The notes under the pieces: model-generated
What the model saw: the letters and a program-made list of their open reading frames with translations, nothing else
Told to the model about the DNA's origin: nothing
Databases searched by the model: none
Shown: in pieces, positions 26,156 to 44,481 of the stretch
Layout of the letters: each line of letters starts with the position of its first letter
Position numbering within the stretch: the stretch's first letter is position 1
Position numbers and translations under genes: made by a program
Assembly (NCBI RefSeq): GCF_949628265.1
Contig: NC_088788.1
Span: 15,810,001 to 15,874,000 of the forward strand
Direction of reading: 5' to 3'
DNA from: Cloeon dipterum
Lineage: Eukaryota > Arthropoda > Insecta > Ephemeroptera > Baetidae
Length of the DNA: 64,000 nucleotides

Positions 26156-27006
26156 CTGCAAAATTAAAAAAATTTGATTCATCAAATAGGTCATCAAATT
26201 AATATTCTATTAATGATTAGTGTTACCAATAACCAATATTGATATTTTCTCTGTAGAATACTTTACAAAACGAATCGATCGATGATTTTTTTGTTTTTTG
26301 CTTTTTATCTCTGTCCAAGGACTGGGAGTGGGAAGGGCGCGCACTGCACTAGCACGAATGCTGAAACCCGGGTCCCAATAACACCGCGAACGGATAACAT
26401 GGGCGCACCAGGCCGCACAGGGACCCAGCCCTCTGAAGGGCCACTTGCCTCCGCACCGAGGACTGCATTGAAACTCTAAACATTCGTCCCGCTAAGCCAA
26501 ATCACGCATGCTGGAAAGGTGCAAACCAGCAAGTTAGCGAGTCGGCGCCGGTGCGCCTCCCAGCCCGTTGAGCGATTTGAGCATTTCGGGTTACTAAACT
26601 AACCACTTTGTGCCATCTCTGACATTGGGTAGCCAGTATTAGATCTCCGAACTGCTCAAATACCTCACATTGCTTTGACACTCCTGATACGGTCTGTGAC
26701 AAAGTTTTCTAATATTTTAGCTTCATTGTGGTCATTGGATTTTATAAATTCAATTCTTATTTTTTTTTGGAGGTGAACTACTTTTAGTTTAAAAAGAAAT
26801 TTCAAAAAAAGTCCAAAAGTTGCTAAAATCATCATATTGAAAAACCTTCCACCATACACGAATTCACTTCACCAAAAACTACCAAGAGTTTCTTGATTAG
26901 TAATAAAAAGGCATGTATTTTGATAACTGAATAACTTACTATCCTTTATTCAGCCTTTCTTGCGATGCAGTAACAAAAAATAACCAGCATACATTTAAAA
27001 AAGGAA
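26156..27006. other. 5' region of the zinc-finger gene with a GC-rich block
   Basis: The missing first exon or exons of the zinc-finger gene should lie here on the minus strand. The part 26320-26640 is sharply richer in G+C than its flanks. On the minus strand it contains TGGCTTAGCGGG near 26495, resembling a Pol III A box, and GGGTTTCAGCATTCG further on, a weak B-box-like word, but spacing is too long for a tRNA. It may be a promoter or 5' UTR or a degenerate SINE. The ACAD9 poly(A) signal, AATAAA on the minus strand, is at 26945-26950. Confidence 0.35.
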
Positions 27007-30000
27007 TCATACAAAGTTCTTGCTGAGCGGGTGGGCGGCGTAATAACCTCCCTTTTCAAAGACCTTCTTCCCAATGTCCATGTGTGCCTGGTCAAGTCCG
27101 TTGAGGGGCCCGGCCTCGAGTTCCCCAACGTACTGCCTTACCAGCGCAAGCGTTTTCAAGGTGACTGTATGTGCAAGCACCAATTCGTACTCTGCATTGT
27201 GCAAGCCGATGCAATAGGAGCGTGAGGCGCGCGACACGGACGCGAACGCCGCGTACACATTGATGGCAATGTCGGCGATGCGTCGCAACTCGAGCTGTGC
27301 GTCGATCACGTCCTTGCCGTACCGCTGCAGCACCATCATGGTCGCGTACTGCAGACGCAACACGCAGTACTCAACGTTGTTGGTGGCCGCCTCCAAAGAC
27401 GGGTGCGTGAAGCCCTTGAGACGCAGGTTCATCTTGGGCGAGTCCATTTTGTGGCGGAATTGCGTCCGCAGCAGCCGGTACGTGTAGCCGGGGTAGAGTA
27501 GAGGGTTGCGCGCCTTTCGCACCGTCTCTTGCAGCTCGGCGCCCGCGTGCTGCAGCCCGAGTACAGAGATAAAGATGCGCAGGATCTCGTTGGTGCCCTC
27601 GAAGATCATCATGATTCGCGAGTCCCGCAGGTAGCGCTCATAAGGGTAGTCTTTCATGTAGCCCAGACCACCTGCGAATTTTTCAAACAGACAAAGACTT
27701 TTTATTAAAAAGGTTTATAAAGTTTTTGTGTTTTATTTAAAATTATTAAAGCAGGGTTTAAGAACAAATTGCGTAATATGGGGTGTTCAAAAGCTCAACA
27801 ACTACTGCTTCTGAGGACCTAGCTCTAAATCAGACCATTTTTAGCAAAGTTATACCATTTTAAAAAAAACCGAGGACTGTCGAAAAATTAAAAAAAAAAC
27901 AATGCAAAAAAGTATCAAATTTTAATAAAAAATTAAGCATTCTTTGAAACCGCTCAAAAATGTCTAATTTTAGAAACCTCCAATTTAGACTATTTTTAGA
28001 CGGTGTATTTTTAGTTTAAGACAATTTAAAGTGTATGGTTTAAATATTTAATTAGACATGTGCTCATTTGAATTCCCCTAACGATTGGAGGTCCAGAAAA
28101 TATATTCAATCATCTAAAATTCATAACCTTTAACAATTCTAAAAATCTGCTTCTGGAAATTTTCCTTGTAAACCAACTGACCTAGAATTTGCAGGCATTC
28201 ACTGACTCCCGTCCAGGCGGCTTCGGAGCTGTAGACCTTGACCATGGCGGCCTCCATGGCGCAGTCGGGGTTGTCGTAGAGGTCGAGGATGCCGGCGGTC
28301 ATGTAAGCCATGCTCTCCATGGCGTACACGTCCAAACTCAGCTTGGCCACCTTCTCTTTGATCAAGCCGAATTCCTTCAGCTGCTTGCCGAACTGCTTGC
28401 GCTCGGTCGCGTGCGTTGTCACCAGCTTAATCAGCTTCTTCAGCACGCCCGCTGAAGAGCTGCCCATGCTGAATCGGCCGCTGTTCAAAATATTCATCGC
28501 CACCTAAATACAGAATTAGCGAGGTTGGAAAAATTAATTAAATTAAATTTTTATTATATGTCAATATACCCGATTCAAATTTCTTTAAGATCTCATTTTG
28601 AGCAATTCAGCGATTGACAGAGGTTTGGAAAGTTCAATTTCTGACATTTATAATTAGTCGGCAACTTTTTGGCTAGGTAGCCTTATTTTTTTAAACATTG
28701 CGGAAATTATTTTCGTTTTTTTTATTATTTAAAAAATAAGAAAATTTTGGAAGATCCATTGAGCTCTTAAGAAAAACTTATCTTACCTTGAATCCCCCGC
28801 CAACCTCGCCGAGGACATTTTCCATGGGGATGGGCGTGTTGTCAAAGTGCACCTCGGTGGTGTTGGAGCCGCGAATGCCGAGTTTGTCCTCGGGCTTTCC
28901 GGAGGTGATTCCACCAAAGCCTCGCTCGACCACGAACGCCGTCACCTTGTCCACCTTTTGACCCATCTCGTCGAACTGCTCCGTCTTGGCGAAGACGGTG
29001 AAGAAGTCGGCGATGCCGCCGTTGCTGATCCAGATTTTGCCGCCGTTCAGACGCCACGTCTTGCCGTCCTTGTCCAGCGTGGCCCGCGTCTGGATGGAGG
29101 CGGCGTCGGAGCCGCTGCTCGGCTCCGTCAAGCAGAACGCGGCCACCCACTCGCCGGTGGCTAGCCGCGGCAGGTACTTGCGCTTTTGCTCCTCCGTGCC
29201 GCAGATCAGCAGCCCCTTCACGCATCGTCAGTATCGATTTGTACATTTTTAAATTTATTGGCCTGATATTTATATAATTCACCAGTTTGATTTCTTCTCA
29301 AACCAAATTGACACTTTTCTGAATATCAGAGCCAATATTAAAGCAGCGGGTTGGAGGAAGATTATCTTGCGACAACCTTGAGAACTTGGGTGACAATGCT
29401 GCTTCATTCCGCAATACTGAATGCATGCTCATTTTTTGGGCTTTATTATTATTTGCCCCCATGAACAGGACTGTGAAATGTCAAAGGAATATTATTCGGA
29501 GATAATTTATTGTCACCTAAGATTTCTGGTGGAAAAAATCTGCCGATTACAGACGATTTTCATGTTTAAGTTTAATATAATAATACAAATTAGGCTCTAT
29601 AAATAATGGCTCAACGTTTCATAAAGATCCTCTGAAACCACATTTTCGTATGTTCCAATCAATTCCTGAAGGTCGAAATAGGTGGGATATATATAATTAT
29701 TTCTTTCGAAAAATGTTAAGTGATGTGCAAGCAGACGCACAAAGCAAAACGCAAGTCGCTCTGGCGTGCGCAACGCATGAACCTTTTGGCCGCTACTGCG
29801 CAAGCGTCACCCCTCTGATGTCACAGCTCTTTCAGCTGCCAATGCCAATCACGAAGCATGGTCAGAGGGGTGACGCTTGCGCAGTAGCGGCCAAAAGGTT
29901 CACGTGTTGCGCGCGCCAGAGCGACTTGCGTTTTGCTTTGTGCGTCTGCTTGCACGTCACTTAACATTTTTCGAAAGAAATAATTATATATCCCACCTAT

Positions 30001-30708
30001 TTCGACCCTCAGGAATCGATTGGAATATGAAAAAAAATGGCTTTAGTGGGTCTTTAAATTAGCTCTGGACTGGAACTTCATTTTTGACCGTGCCAATTGA
30101 TTTTCTGAGAGTCGGATATGGTTCCTTTCCTGGAAAATCACGCTATTTCACAGCCCTGCTTCACGCAACAAGTTCTCAAAGTTGTCCCTACAAGAAATTG
30201 AAGAAATCAGGCCACACGCTACCTTGAGGCCGATGGACTGGTGGGCGGCGAGGGTGACGGCCACCGAGCCGTCCAGGGCGGTCACCTCAGCGATGCGGGC
30301 GAACTCGGTGGCGTTGAGACCCAGCCCGCCGAACTCCTCGGGGATCTGCTGGCCGAAGAGGCCCATCTCCTTGAGGGCATTCAGCACCTCTGGAGGGATC
30401 TTAGCCTCCCGGTCGATGGCACGCGAGTCGAGCCGCTCGTTGAAGAACTTCTCGATCGGCGCCACCATCTCGTTCAGGGTCTGCAGCCGCTCAGGGTCGA
30501 GCACTTCGGGGTAGGCGAACAGGTCGCAGTCGACCCTGCCGAGGAACAGCTCCTTGGCGAACGGCTTGGCCTGCGTGCGTTTCTTCTCGTACTTGTCGGT
30601 TAGCATCGTGTCCGCCGTGAGCGGCCGTCCCACCTCGGACGCCGCCGTCCGGCACAGCACGCCCGCCACCTGCCTAGCGCGCAACACACCTCGTACTCCG
30701 CACAGCAT
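27007..30708 (-). CDS. ACAD9: acyl-CoA dehydrogenase family member 9, mitochondrial
   Basis: FAD-dependent acyl-CoA dehydrogenase of the VLCAD/ACAD9 branch. In animals ACAD9 also acts as an assembly factor for respiratory complex I in the mitochondrial inner membrane. Exons are 30223-30708, 28787-29215, 28182-28503 and 27007-27671, giving 633 aa (human 621). An Arg-rich, acid-poor N-terminus fits a matrix presequence. Family motifs include [25 protein letters not shown] (FAD/substrate site), [29 protein letters not shown] and [13 protein letters not shown], whose Glu near residue 437 is the catalytic base. The C-terminal VLCAD-type extension contains [11 protein letters not shown] as in ACAD9. 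ACAD9 fits better than VLCAD at most diagnostic positions. Intron 1 (about 1 kb) contains a MITE-like hairpin. The upstream in-frame GTG was passed over for the ATG at 30708. The acceptor of exon 2 is weak but frame-consistent. Confidence 0.93.
29622..30056. mobile_element. MITE-like foldback element in ACAD9 intron 1
   Basis: Two inverted arms of about 195 bases, 29622-29818 and 29862-30056, are almost perfectly complementary around a 43-base loop. Arms contain CCGCTACTGCGCAAGCGTCA and GGTCGAAATAGGTGGGATAT. The outer ends read TA-AAGAYCCWCT in both arms, so a duplicated TA dinucleotide flanks the element, as in Tc1/mariner-type MITEs. There is no coding capacity. The arms differ by a few percent and small gaps, suggesting a fairly young insertion. 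It lies wholly within an intron, about 165 bases from the exon 1 donor. Confidence 0.8.
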
Positions 30709-31262
30709 TTTCCTCACTTTTCTCCGAATAATTTAAACGAACGACCGTGGTTTGAACGAACTCTGCCCGCGACTCGGATTTAATCTAATCTCACCTCTTG
30801 CAAGAAGTGGCGGAAAATTTTCGTGAAGCCTTCCAACAACGTGACCTTCGCTTTGCCGGACATTTAAATGGCCCTTTGCGCCATTCGCCGCACTAGACGA
30901 TTAATCTCGCAATAATTATTTCGGTACGGAGACTATGGAGGAAATTGCAAAATAAATTGTTCAAAAACAGTGTTCTCGTCGATCGAAAAGGTTGCCACAG
31001 CTGATTTCAAAATTACTTTGTATGTTGATGTACTGCAGCGCCAATGCGGGCAAGGGGAACTTATTTATTTTTTGAAAATTTACAGCGCCAATACCACGTG
31101 CATTGACGGCTTATTGAGGCCAGATAATTATTCTCTGTGGGATAAAGAAAGTAAAAAAGGGATAAAGAAAGAAAATTGTCCATTATTAGAATTACATAGT
31201 TAAAGCATTTATGTTAAGTAGAAGTTGTAAATAAATTTGACTCTTCTATTCATTTTGTGTAG
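30709..31262. other. spacer between ACAD9 and C-type lectin 2
   Basis: This is the head-to-head region between ACAD9 (-) and the lectin (+). The signal-peptide exon of the lectin should lie here but I could not identify it. No other feature is seen. Confidence 0.4.
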
Positions 31263-33094
31263 TCCAGGGACTCCAGGCGGGTTGCTGGGAATTTCCAGTT
31301 CAGATATTAAAACGCTGATGGAAATATTTCTCTGTGCGATTGATTTACTCTTAGACACCGAACGAGTAAGAATGTCCCCATTTTCCATATTAAATCCTTT
31401 TGAGTCACACGTTTTTAACCATCTTTTAACTTACAACTAAACGTTTATTGAACCTGTTGTAAGTTCCAAGTCCTTATTCTCCAATAATTAATTCGTTTTG
31501 ACCAATTTCAAAGTAAAATTCAAGGGTAAATTGAATTAAAAATAATATCGTCCAAACCAATTGATGATTAGCAAAAATATAAAAACATACTCTAGAGCTT
31601 CAACGAATCAAATTTTGGACGTCACGAATGACGATGTGCGGAAATGCTGACAGTGCTAGCTTTCATTTCCGACCCGTATGGAAACAGACGAGCCGCGTGA
31701 GCATGAAATCAGACGAGCAAAACTAAAATTCCGTGGTCTCGAAATGCGCTTCTCACTCACAATTTTTCTGATTGTATGAAATCAATTTTCAAAAGAACCA
31801 CTTTAACATGACAAACTAATCTCAAATAATGCAGATTGCAGTCTCATTCAGGAGTGGAAATGGCCAGAGTAACAGTTACGGCTCAAAACAATGTGATAAA
31901 TATATTTACTTTCAAACTAATGGCACAATTTGAACTAAGTGTAAATCGTTCTAGCTTACCTGGAGTCGATAACAAAAGGATCGGAGTACAACTGCATGAA
32001 AACGTGTGTTCCTCAAGACCGGAAAATATTCGTTGATGAAAACTACTTTTTCGGACCAGATCCTAGGCCGACTGCGAACTGCGACAAAGATGTGATGAAA
32101 TTTAAAATTCAGCCTTGGAGTGAAATTATAAATTTAGATTTTCTCAGAATGATAGGGCAATTGACGTAAACCTGTGCAGAATGAATCGTAAGTTCTGTTG
32201 GAACAAAATCATTATCATTTAATTTTTTAATTACGAATTTCAGCTGCGTTGACTGGCAACTTATCCTACATTTCAGGCGCAATGTTTTTCTTTCCAAATA
32301 TGACAACTACATCTAAGGTAAAATATTTTTTTCGAAATGTTAAAATAGAAAAATTATTAATCATTGGATGAAATGAAAATTTTTACCCAAAGACTGTATG
32401 GCCACTATTGAAATAAATTTAAAGTTTATTGCAGAGAATAAAAAAATTGATCTAGCCATAATTTTACCATTAACATAAATTTGTTTATTCAAAAAAATTT
32501 AATTTAAAAATTTCCCTCTAGGTTAAATAGATATTTTTCACCTGATCCGAATTTAAAATTATGATTTTGATCTCAGCTTTCCTGGCATGCAGCATTGAAA
32601 GCGTGTCGCAACAATCTCGGCCTTCAAATGGCCAGCATTTCGGACGAAAAGGAGAACAACGCTTTCGCGAAATTCCTCATGGAAAACAAAGGTATCCCTC
32701 AAGTCATTTCCTTATGTATATCTCAGGGTAAAATAATCATGATAATTATTTAATTAATTTTTTAGCTGCCCTTAACATGCAGAAGGACAGCTTTTGGACC
32801 TCAGGAGCAAATTTTTTCGGCGACGACTTTACGTGGATGGAAACAGGCGACAGAGTAGTTTACACAAACTGGGCCGGCGGGAAACTTTCCGGGGGTGGAA
32901 AATGTATTCAGATTTCGTAAGATTTATTTTTATGCACGTATCCATGAGATTTTATAAATCTTCTGATTCGCAGGCTGGCTGGAGGGAAGATGGTGTGGAA
33001 GGACGCCGACTGCAGCACAGAAAGCAGGGTTGTTTGCGAGGTCATGGATGAATGCTATAAAAGCACTTGTGACACCAGTGCCACAAAAAAATAA
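31263..33094 (+). CDS. C-type lectin with N-terminal extension, probable one-base frameshift
   Basis: The exons as read are 31263-31365, 31835-31868 (or to 31892), 31955-32187, 32244-32317, 32577-32691, 32766-32916 and 32974-33094. The last four form a clear C-type lectin domain: FFFPNMTTTSK, LSWHAALKACRNN, QKDSFWTSGANFFGD, VVYTNWAGGKLSG, MVWKDADC and VVCEV. Exon 31955-32187 encodes a cysteine-containing extension (CMKTCVPQD, VDENYFFGPDPRP, PWSEIINLDFL). Its frame runs into a stop at 32166-32168, while a second frame (NDRAIDVNLCRMN) runs on to an excellent GTAAGT donor and joins correctly to the next exon. One base appears to be missing near 32145-32150, so this is either a young pseudogene or a sequencing error. 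The signal-peptide exon was not found. The exons before 31955 are tentative. Confidence 0.7.
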
Positions 33095-33734
33095 ATTTGT
33101 TCAAATCTATTGTTTTGAATGTCGTTTATATTTACTAGAGGGCACATTTTAATCCACGCCAAGAGTCCAAGTTTTAAGAAATTTCATGAAGTATATAGTA
33201 ATAGTCGGATTAAAAAACAAATGAAATTATTAAATAATTTCAGAGAAAAAACCATAGATGAGAAAAATTGCTCCTTTTTTCCTGATTCATTTGATTGAAG
33301 ATAATATAATACCAACTGGAGGGTTTGCCAAATCTGTTTAAAATGAAACAGTCTTAGTTTAACTCACTTAGAGTTTAAATATATATATTTAATATATTTT
33401 GCAGAAAAATGGGGGCATATCTCGTTTGAAAATAATGATCATTTCGCTCCAGAGAACACATACAGAGAGAGTGGGTAAGCTTTACCTGCACATTGAATAC
33501 ACAATATTTGGTTCAACTTGGAATGCTAGGCCCTGTTTTCGAAAGGCAGCAAACTGCTAATCAGATTTAAAGATAGAGAGACTCTATGCTAAGACGATAT
33601 ACTGATAGTATTATATTACATTGTTATAAAAATGCATCGTCAACTGCATTGGTTCTGATGAGTTACAGTCAAAGGGATTTAAGGGACGTTTCTGATACAG
33701 AGAACACTAAGATGGCGCAAAAATGCAACGATGA
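33095..33734. other. convergent spacer between C-type lectin 2 and Ack
   Basis: AT-rich 3' flank DNA. The open frame at 33586-33819 on the plus strand is a shadow of the last Ack exon plus noise. Confidence 0.5.
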
Positions 33735-39761
<6,027 letters not shown>

Positions 39762-41040
39762 TGTCTCGCTGATTGGGTTCAATTGCGTTAAGTGGTCAAC
39801 GGTCAACGACGAGACACGAGAAGTGTTGTGATTCTATTGCTTCTGCGAAATGTCAATCGCACCAGTCCGCGGCCTCGCATCGGACACAGCGGCCGACGAC
39901 AGTCCTGAAAAGCAGCCGTCCTCGGTGCGAGTCGGCGACGGGCGTGCTTTGGCCCTCAATAAGGCCAAAAAGTCGGCGTGTCACTGCAAACAGGGCACAG
40001 TCTGCGACGGGGTGACGAACAACAACATTTCAAACGTCGCCATGTTCATTCACCCATTCATTCGCACTCGCAGCGGTTTTAGTGCTGCGAACGCGAACGG
40101 AATTATCTGGTTTGATTGTGATTCGTGCGAAGAGACTTTGTACCTTCTTCCCCCCGCCACCAGAGGATAGCTTCATACTTCCAGCTAATCAGAGTCTTCA
40201 ATTTTGTTCATTGCTGACCTCTGATTGGCTGACGGGATCTGCTTTACAGATTGAGAATGAGTTTACAATCAAGCTTTTCAAGAGTCAATGTTAGTTCCTC
40301 CCTCCCTCTGCTCACAATCGCGCGGGACAGGGACACCTGCCGCGGGACTAAAAAAATAATTGTGTCTTTTACATAATACGGCAGAGTATAAAGATAGCTC
40401 CTTGTCAAGTAGTATCACCGAGTTAGATAATGAGATAAAACGATTTCTTTACTTTTACTGTGCTCTGCTCAGGGTTGTAACGTGAAACGACGATAAATTA
40501 AAAGATAATTTTTATAATTTAATTTATTTAGGGATCGTTTCATGAAAAATGTGTGGTATACTGTCAAAATATTTTTTGATATTGATTTACAGGGGATTTG
40601 AACTAAATTTTTATAAACTTAATTTGACCGTAATGAAATTTTTGGAGCGAAGACTAAACCAGCAGTAAAATTTCCAGGCGTTAAATATTAGGCCTCTTTA
40701 ATTTTTCGAATTTTTCTTTTCAACATTAACATTTTTTGAAGTAAGAATATAAATGCAAACATAGTTATAAAATTTATTGATTTCTTTTCTTCCAGACCGA
40801 CTTTAATATTTCCGCAACTCGTATAATGTTTTCTTATAATTTAATTTATTAAAATTACATTTGCAAGATATTATATTAATTGCCTATTTTACTAATTAAT
40901 TTGAAAATAAGCCATCCCAATTTTTTATCATTTTCTAAAATAAAAACTAAATCTTATTTTCTAAACATTTATTAAATGCTTAATAGACAAGTCAAAATTA
41001 TATGATACAGAATATAGACACGGAGAAGGAATGGGAGAGA
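39762..41040. promoter_or_regulatory. Ack upstream region and AAGAB 3' flank
   Basis: Upstream of the Ack ATG (rightwards) a GC-richer stretch at 39840-40030 probably includes the promoter and 5' UTR. An inverted CCAAT-box pair (AGCTAATCAGAG at 40183-40194, CTCTGATTGGCT at 40219-40230) lies about 430 bases upstream, like the pair at 5063-5124. From 40360 on, the DNA is AT-rich. A minus-strand AATAAA for AAGAB sits near 40966. A 106-codon plus-strand frame at 39850-40170 has no recognisable homology. Confidence 0.35.
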
Positions 41041-42716
41041 TCAATCGCTTGTTGCCTGCTGGCACTCAAGAAGAATTTCGTCCAAGATTTCGTCATCATC
41101 GCCTCCAATAGCGTTCCAAAACGCTTTGACTACCTGCTCTGCGCACTGTTTGCGCTGCTCACTGGGCAGAGAGGCTGCTTGCTGCTTCATTTCACTCAGC
41201 CGCGAGAGCAGATCAGCAAACTCCATATCAGGGCCGTCTGCGTCGCCTCCGCAGTCCTCGTCTGTGCCCATTATCTGATCTAATATAAACGTAAAAAATC
41301 TATAATTACTCCTGATTTTTTAAAGATGAATTTAAAAGGATTAAGTTAACAACCCATCCATATTTAGTAAAAACGTCTAGTTTTTCGAACCGATAAATAG
41401 AAAATTAAAATCTTCAGATGGGAATGATGATTTTTACTTTTTACCAATTTTTTTATTTCATTAGATTGGATATATTTTCAAAAAATTCACTTATTCGGGC
41501 AATGCTTTCTGCACTGCAAAAGGAGCAGGGACCGACCAGGTTTGATAAAAAAATCAATATACTGATCATCTCCAAACTTCAAAAATTCTTATTCCATCTA
41601 GAGATCCTACTTAACATCCAAAAATTATGCTACCAGTTTAGATTTTATTTAATAAATTATTTTTCAACTTAAATTTGATCTTAATGTTTGAAAATTTTAA
41701 TTTTCTCAAAATTTAGAGAATTTATGCGGACAGCAAATTGGACACAATAAATAAAAATGAAAATACCGATTCTGTTCATCATTGAGTTAAGTTGTGTATT
41801 TTGCAGATTTTCCGTCAATTCGGCCACAGCGTCAGTGTCCTGCGAGACGCCACCGTTCAGGTACGCGGCCAGGGACGGATTAATTTGCTGGCTGCCTTTA
41901 TCTGCAAATTCCCAAGAGACGTCAAATATTTACAGGCCCAAAATGGACATCATGCAAGGCACCTTTCATTTGCATGTTGGGCCAGAGGTGCGACTCGAGC
42001 GCCTGTCGAACTCTTCTAATGCCAAAAGTGACCGCCAAGCCAGGCAGATCTTCATCCTCCTCCTCAGGGTCATTTGGGTCGAGTTCAACTAACTCAAAGT
42101 GGTTTTCCACGCACCACGTCTGGACTGGACGCAAAATTTAGCAATCAAACTCTCAAATCTTTACTGTCTTTACCTTCCAACCTGCTGCAACCCTTTTCTG
42201 AAGTCTCCTCGCATCTTTGGCAGAGCAGAATTTGAACCTCTGGCGACATTTCCTCCAAAAAGGGCAACCAGCTATCCACGTCTTTCAGTGCCTTTTCCTT
42301 TACATTTAAAATTGACTAATGGGGGTATCCTTATTCAATTCGGTCCAAGTTGTACCTTTTCTGTGTCAAGTTTTATAATAACAGCGCCGACAGTGTCCGC
42401 GAAACGCTGGCTGCCGATTGTCTTTTGCTTCACGGCACACAAGTTGACGTCAGCCGAGTAATACTTGGTGTCCAGCTTCAGGGGGTAGGCGTGGACACCT
42501 TCCTCGAGGACAACGCTGGCTGGCAGCTCCTCCACCCCCAGGATCACTGTCAATGAAGTTAGGAAATTATTACCAATAACACCCAATAACATAGAAATGA
42601 ACGGATCTCAATGGTGTTGATATTTAATATGAATTTAATTTACTTTTGATAGTCTCCGTCGGGTTTTCATCGATCAGACTGATGACAAGTGCCGATGGCT
42701 TCTCGTCCTCACTCAT
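41041..42716 (-). CDS. AAGAB: alpha- and gamma-adaptin-binding protein (p34)
   Basis: Cytosolic chaperone that assembles AP-1 and AP-2 clathrin adaptor complexes. Exons are 42644-42716, 42356-42546, 42174-42297, 41963-42124, 41767-41901 and 41041-41279, with consistent phases, 307 aa (human about 315). The N-terminal half is the pseudo-GTPase-like domain ([32 protein letters not shown]). Then come the family signature [14 protein letters not shown], an acidic stretch and [18 protein letters not shown]. The C-terminal conserved helix reads [20 protein letters not shown] and [15 protein letters not shown], which matches the p34 C-terminus that inhibits its dimerisation and binds adaptins. The exon 3 donor was placed at 42174 because only that choice keeps frame into exon 4. 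Confidence 0.92.
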
Positions 42717-43484
42717 TTGTGTCCGGATTGTTCTCTGTACCAGCTGTTCTTAAAGATTTGTTTTGGTTTTCCACGGCACAGACAAAGACAACAGACAACC
42801 AGAGACGAGCTGCCTAGTTGCCTGTGGGAAGTGGGAAGGGGGCGTGCCGTGAACTCCCCTCTACTAAATTTTCTCATTTTCTTCGGCGCGCAGCTGTTAA
42901 CTTATAAAATTAGAGTCTTTATTATGTCATAAATTGTCATATATAAGGACTCTACTTAAAATAAGTTACTGCTAATGTACTTGTTGTTCTACATTAATTA
43001 TCCTGTCCGTGCACTTATTCTATTTAATCCACAAAATTATTACCAATTTTGCCTACTGTGTGTCCGGGAAATCACTAAAATGGACAAAACTTTCTCAAAA
43101 CGAATAATGTAATCAAAATATCCAAAATATAATTATTTTTTCATGAAAATATTCAAAATATTTAAATAGCAGAGATAAAAATATGATTAATTAATATTAT
43201 TTGTTGCTTTAATAATGACAAATTAAGAATAAAAATTTAACAAAACAAACTGATTAAATTTATACAGCAACAGCATAATAAAAACATTGATTAAAAATTC
43301 ATTCACGGTATTCAATAAATAACATAAATATTATTGGTACATGTACTATTTGTCAATAAAAGAGGTGACACAAAAATTATTTAAAATATAATATATTTGA
43401 TTTCCGAATATTTGGTATTGACAAATACATAGTTCTATTTTCGTCAAATTAAACTAATTTTGCAACGATCACAGATCACAGTTG
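42717..43484. other. spacer between AAGAB and MPC2 copy A
   Basis: The first 180 bases (AAGAB promoter side) are GC-richer; the remainder to 43440 is strongly AT-rich with no recognisable feature. Confidence 0.45.
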
Positions 43485-44481
43485 TTAGTTCTTTGCTGCC
43501 GCGGCTTCCAGAGCGTCTTGTTGGCGTTGGTGGCTGCAACAATAGTAAAACGCGTAATATAAATAGAGAAGAGAGGAACATTAAAAATCCAATTTTTTGT
43601 TCTTACTTGAGAGCTCTTGCGACTTGGTAGGCGCCAGTTAGGCCGACAAAAAAGTTCACAGCGCATAAACTGTAGTTTTTCGGTATTATCACCAAACAGT
43701 ATCTGTTGTAATGGAACAAAAAATTCATATTGTACATCTTCACCAGCGGGAGTATTTATCTTTTGTATTTTACTACCTGGACCAAATGAAGCCGGTGGCC
43801 GCAAGCGAGCTGTATTGCTTCACGCTAAGTTGGTCAGCGGGTCTAGTAAGATCTCCAATCCCAGCAAGAACAAGGCCCTTTTAATTTTGATAAAACAAAA
43901 ATTGAGAAATCGCAGTTAAAATCTCATTTTTACTCTTCTGAAACACTCACAAAAAAGTTTTTTGCATGGCAAAGAAGTGTAAAAAACCATTAATTATGTG
44001 TGGTAAAATGTTTTAATTTTTCTAATGAAACAGAAACATGAAAATGAATAGAGTATTAGTTGTAATATGCCGAAGTTTTCAAAAATGACTGGCGATGGCG
44101 AACCATTTAATTTTATTTACAGATTAACCTGTCCGTGTTAATTGATATTTAAATGCTTGAATAGTGTGTATTTTAGTCTTACCCATTTGACTATAGGCCC
44201 CCAAAAGAACACAGTTTGCGGCCCTGGAAGAGAAGAATCAAGGTCATCTTAGAGAATCTGCATAATTATATTGCTGTGAGAGGAGATCCTCAGAGAGCAG
44301 TCCAATATAGAGCTATTATTGCTCTTTAATTTTTCACATTATGGACTCTTTTAACTCTTTTGATTGGTTTTAAAAAATATAAAAAATGCTCACCAGCAGG
44401 GTGTTTCCAAAGTGGCTGTAGCTTCTCCGGCACCCTGCGGCCAATGGTGGCCATCGACTTTTGGTAAATTGCAGAGAGCAT
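43485..44481 (-). CDS. MPC2: mitochondrial pyruvate carrier subunit 2, copy A
   Basis: Inner-membrane subunit of the heterodimeric mitochondrial pyruvate carrier. Exons are 44394-44481, 44183-44223, 43777-43877, 43607-43702 and 43485-43533, giving 124 aa (human MPC2 127). Family motifs are PEKLQPLWKHPAGPQTVFFW, WGLVLAGIGDLTRPADQLS, ATGFIWSRYCLVIIPKNYSL and NFFVGLTGAYQ, covering the three short membrane helices. The tail ends in an Ala/Gln-rich segment (ALEAAAAKN). It is more diverged from human than its neighbour copy B (for example PKNYSL for PKNWSL) and carries one extra intron splitting the Arg codon after IWS. A recent tandem paralogue follows at 45.3-46.0 kb. Confidence 0.92.

Noticed and set aside
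28842-29282. 146-codon minus-strand frame rich in Arg
   Set aside because: Out-of-frame shadow of ACAD9 exon 2.
39850-40170. 106-codon plus-strand frame upstream of Ack
   Set aside because: It has an ATG but no recognisable domain, and it overlaps the expected Ack promoter/5' UTR; composition alone can explain it.
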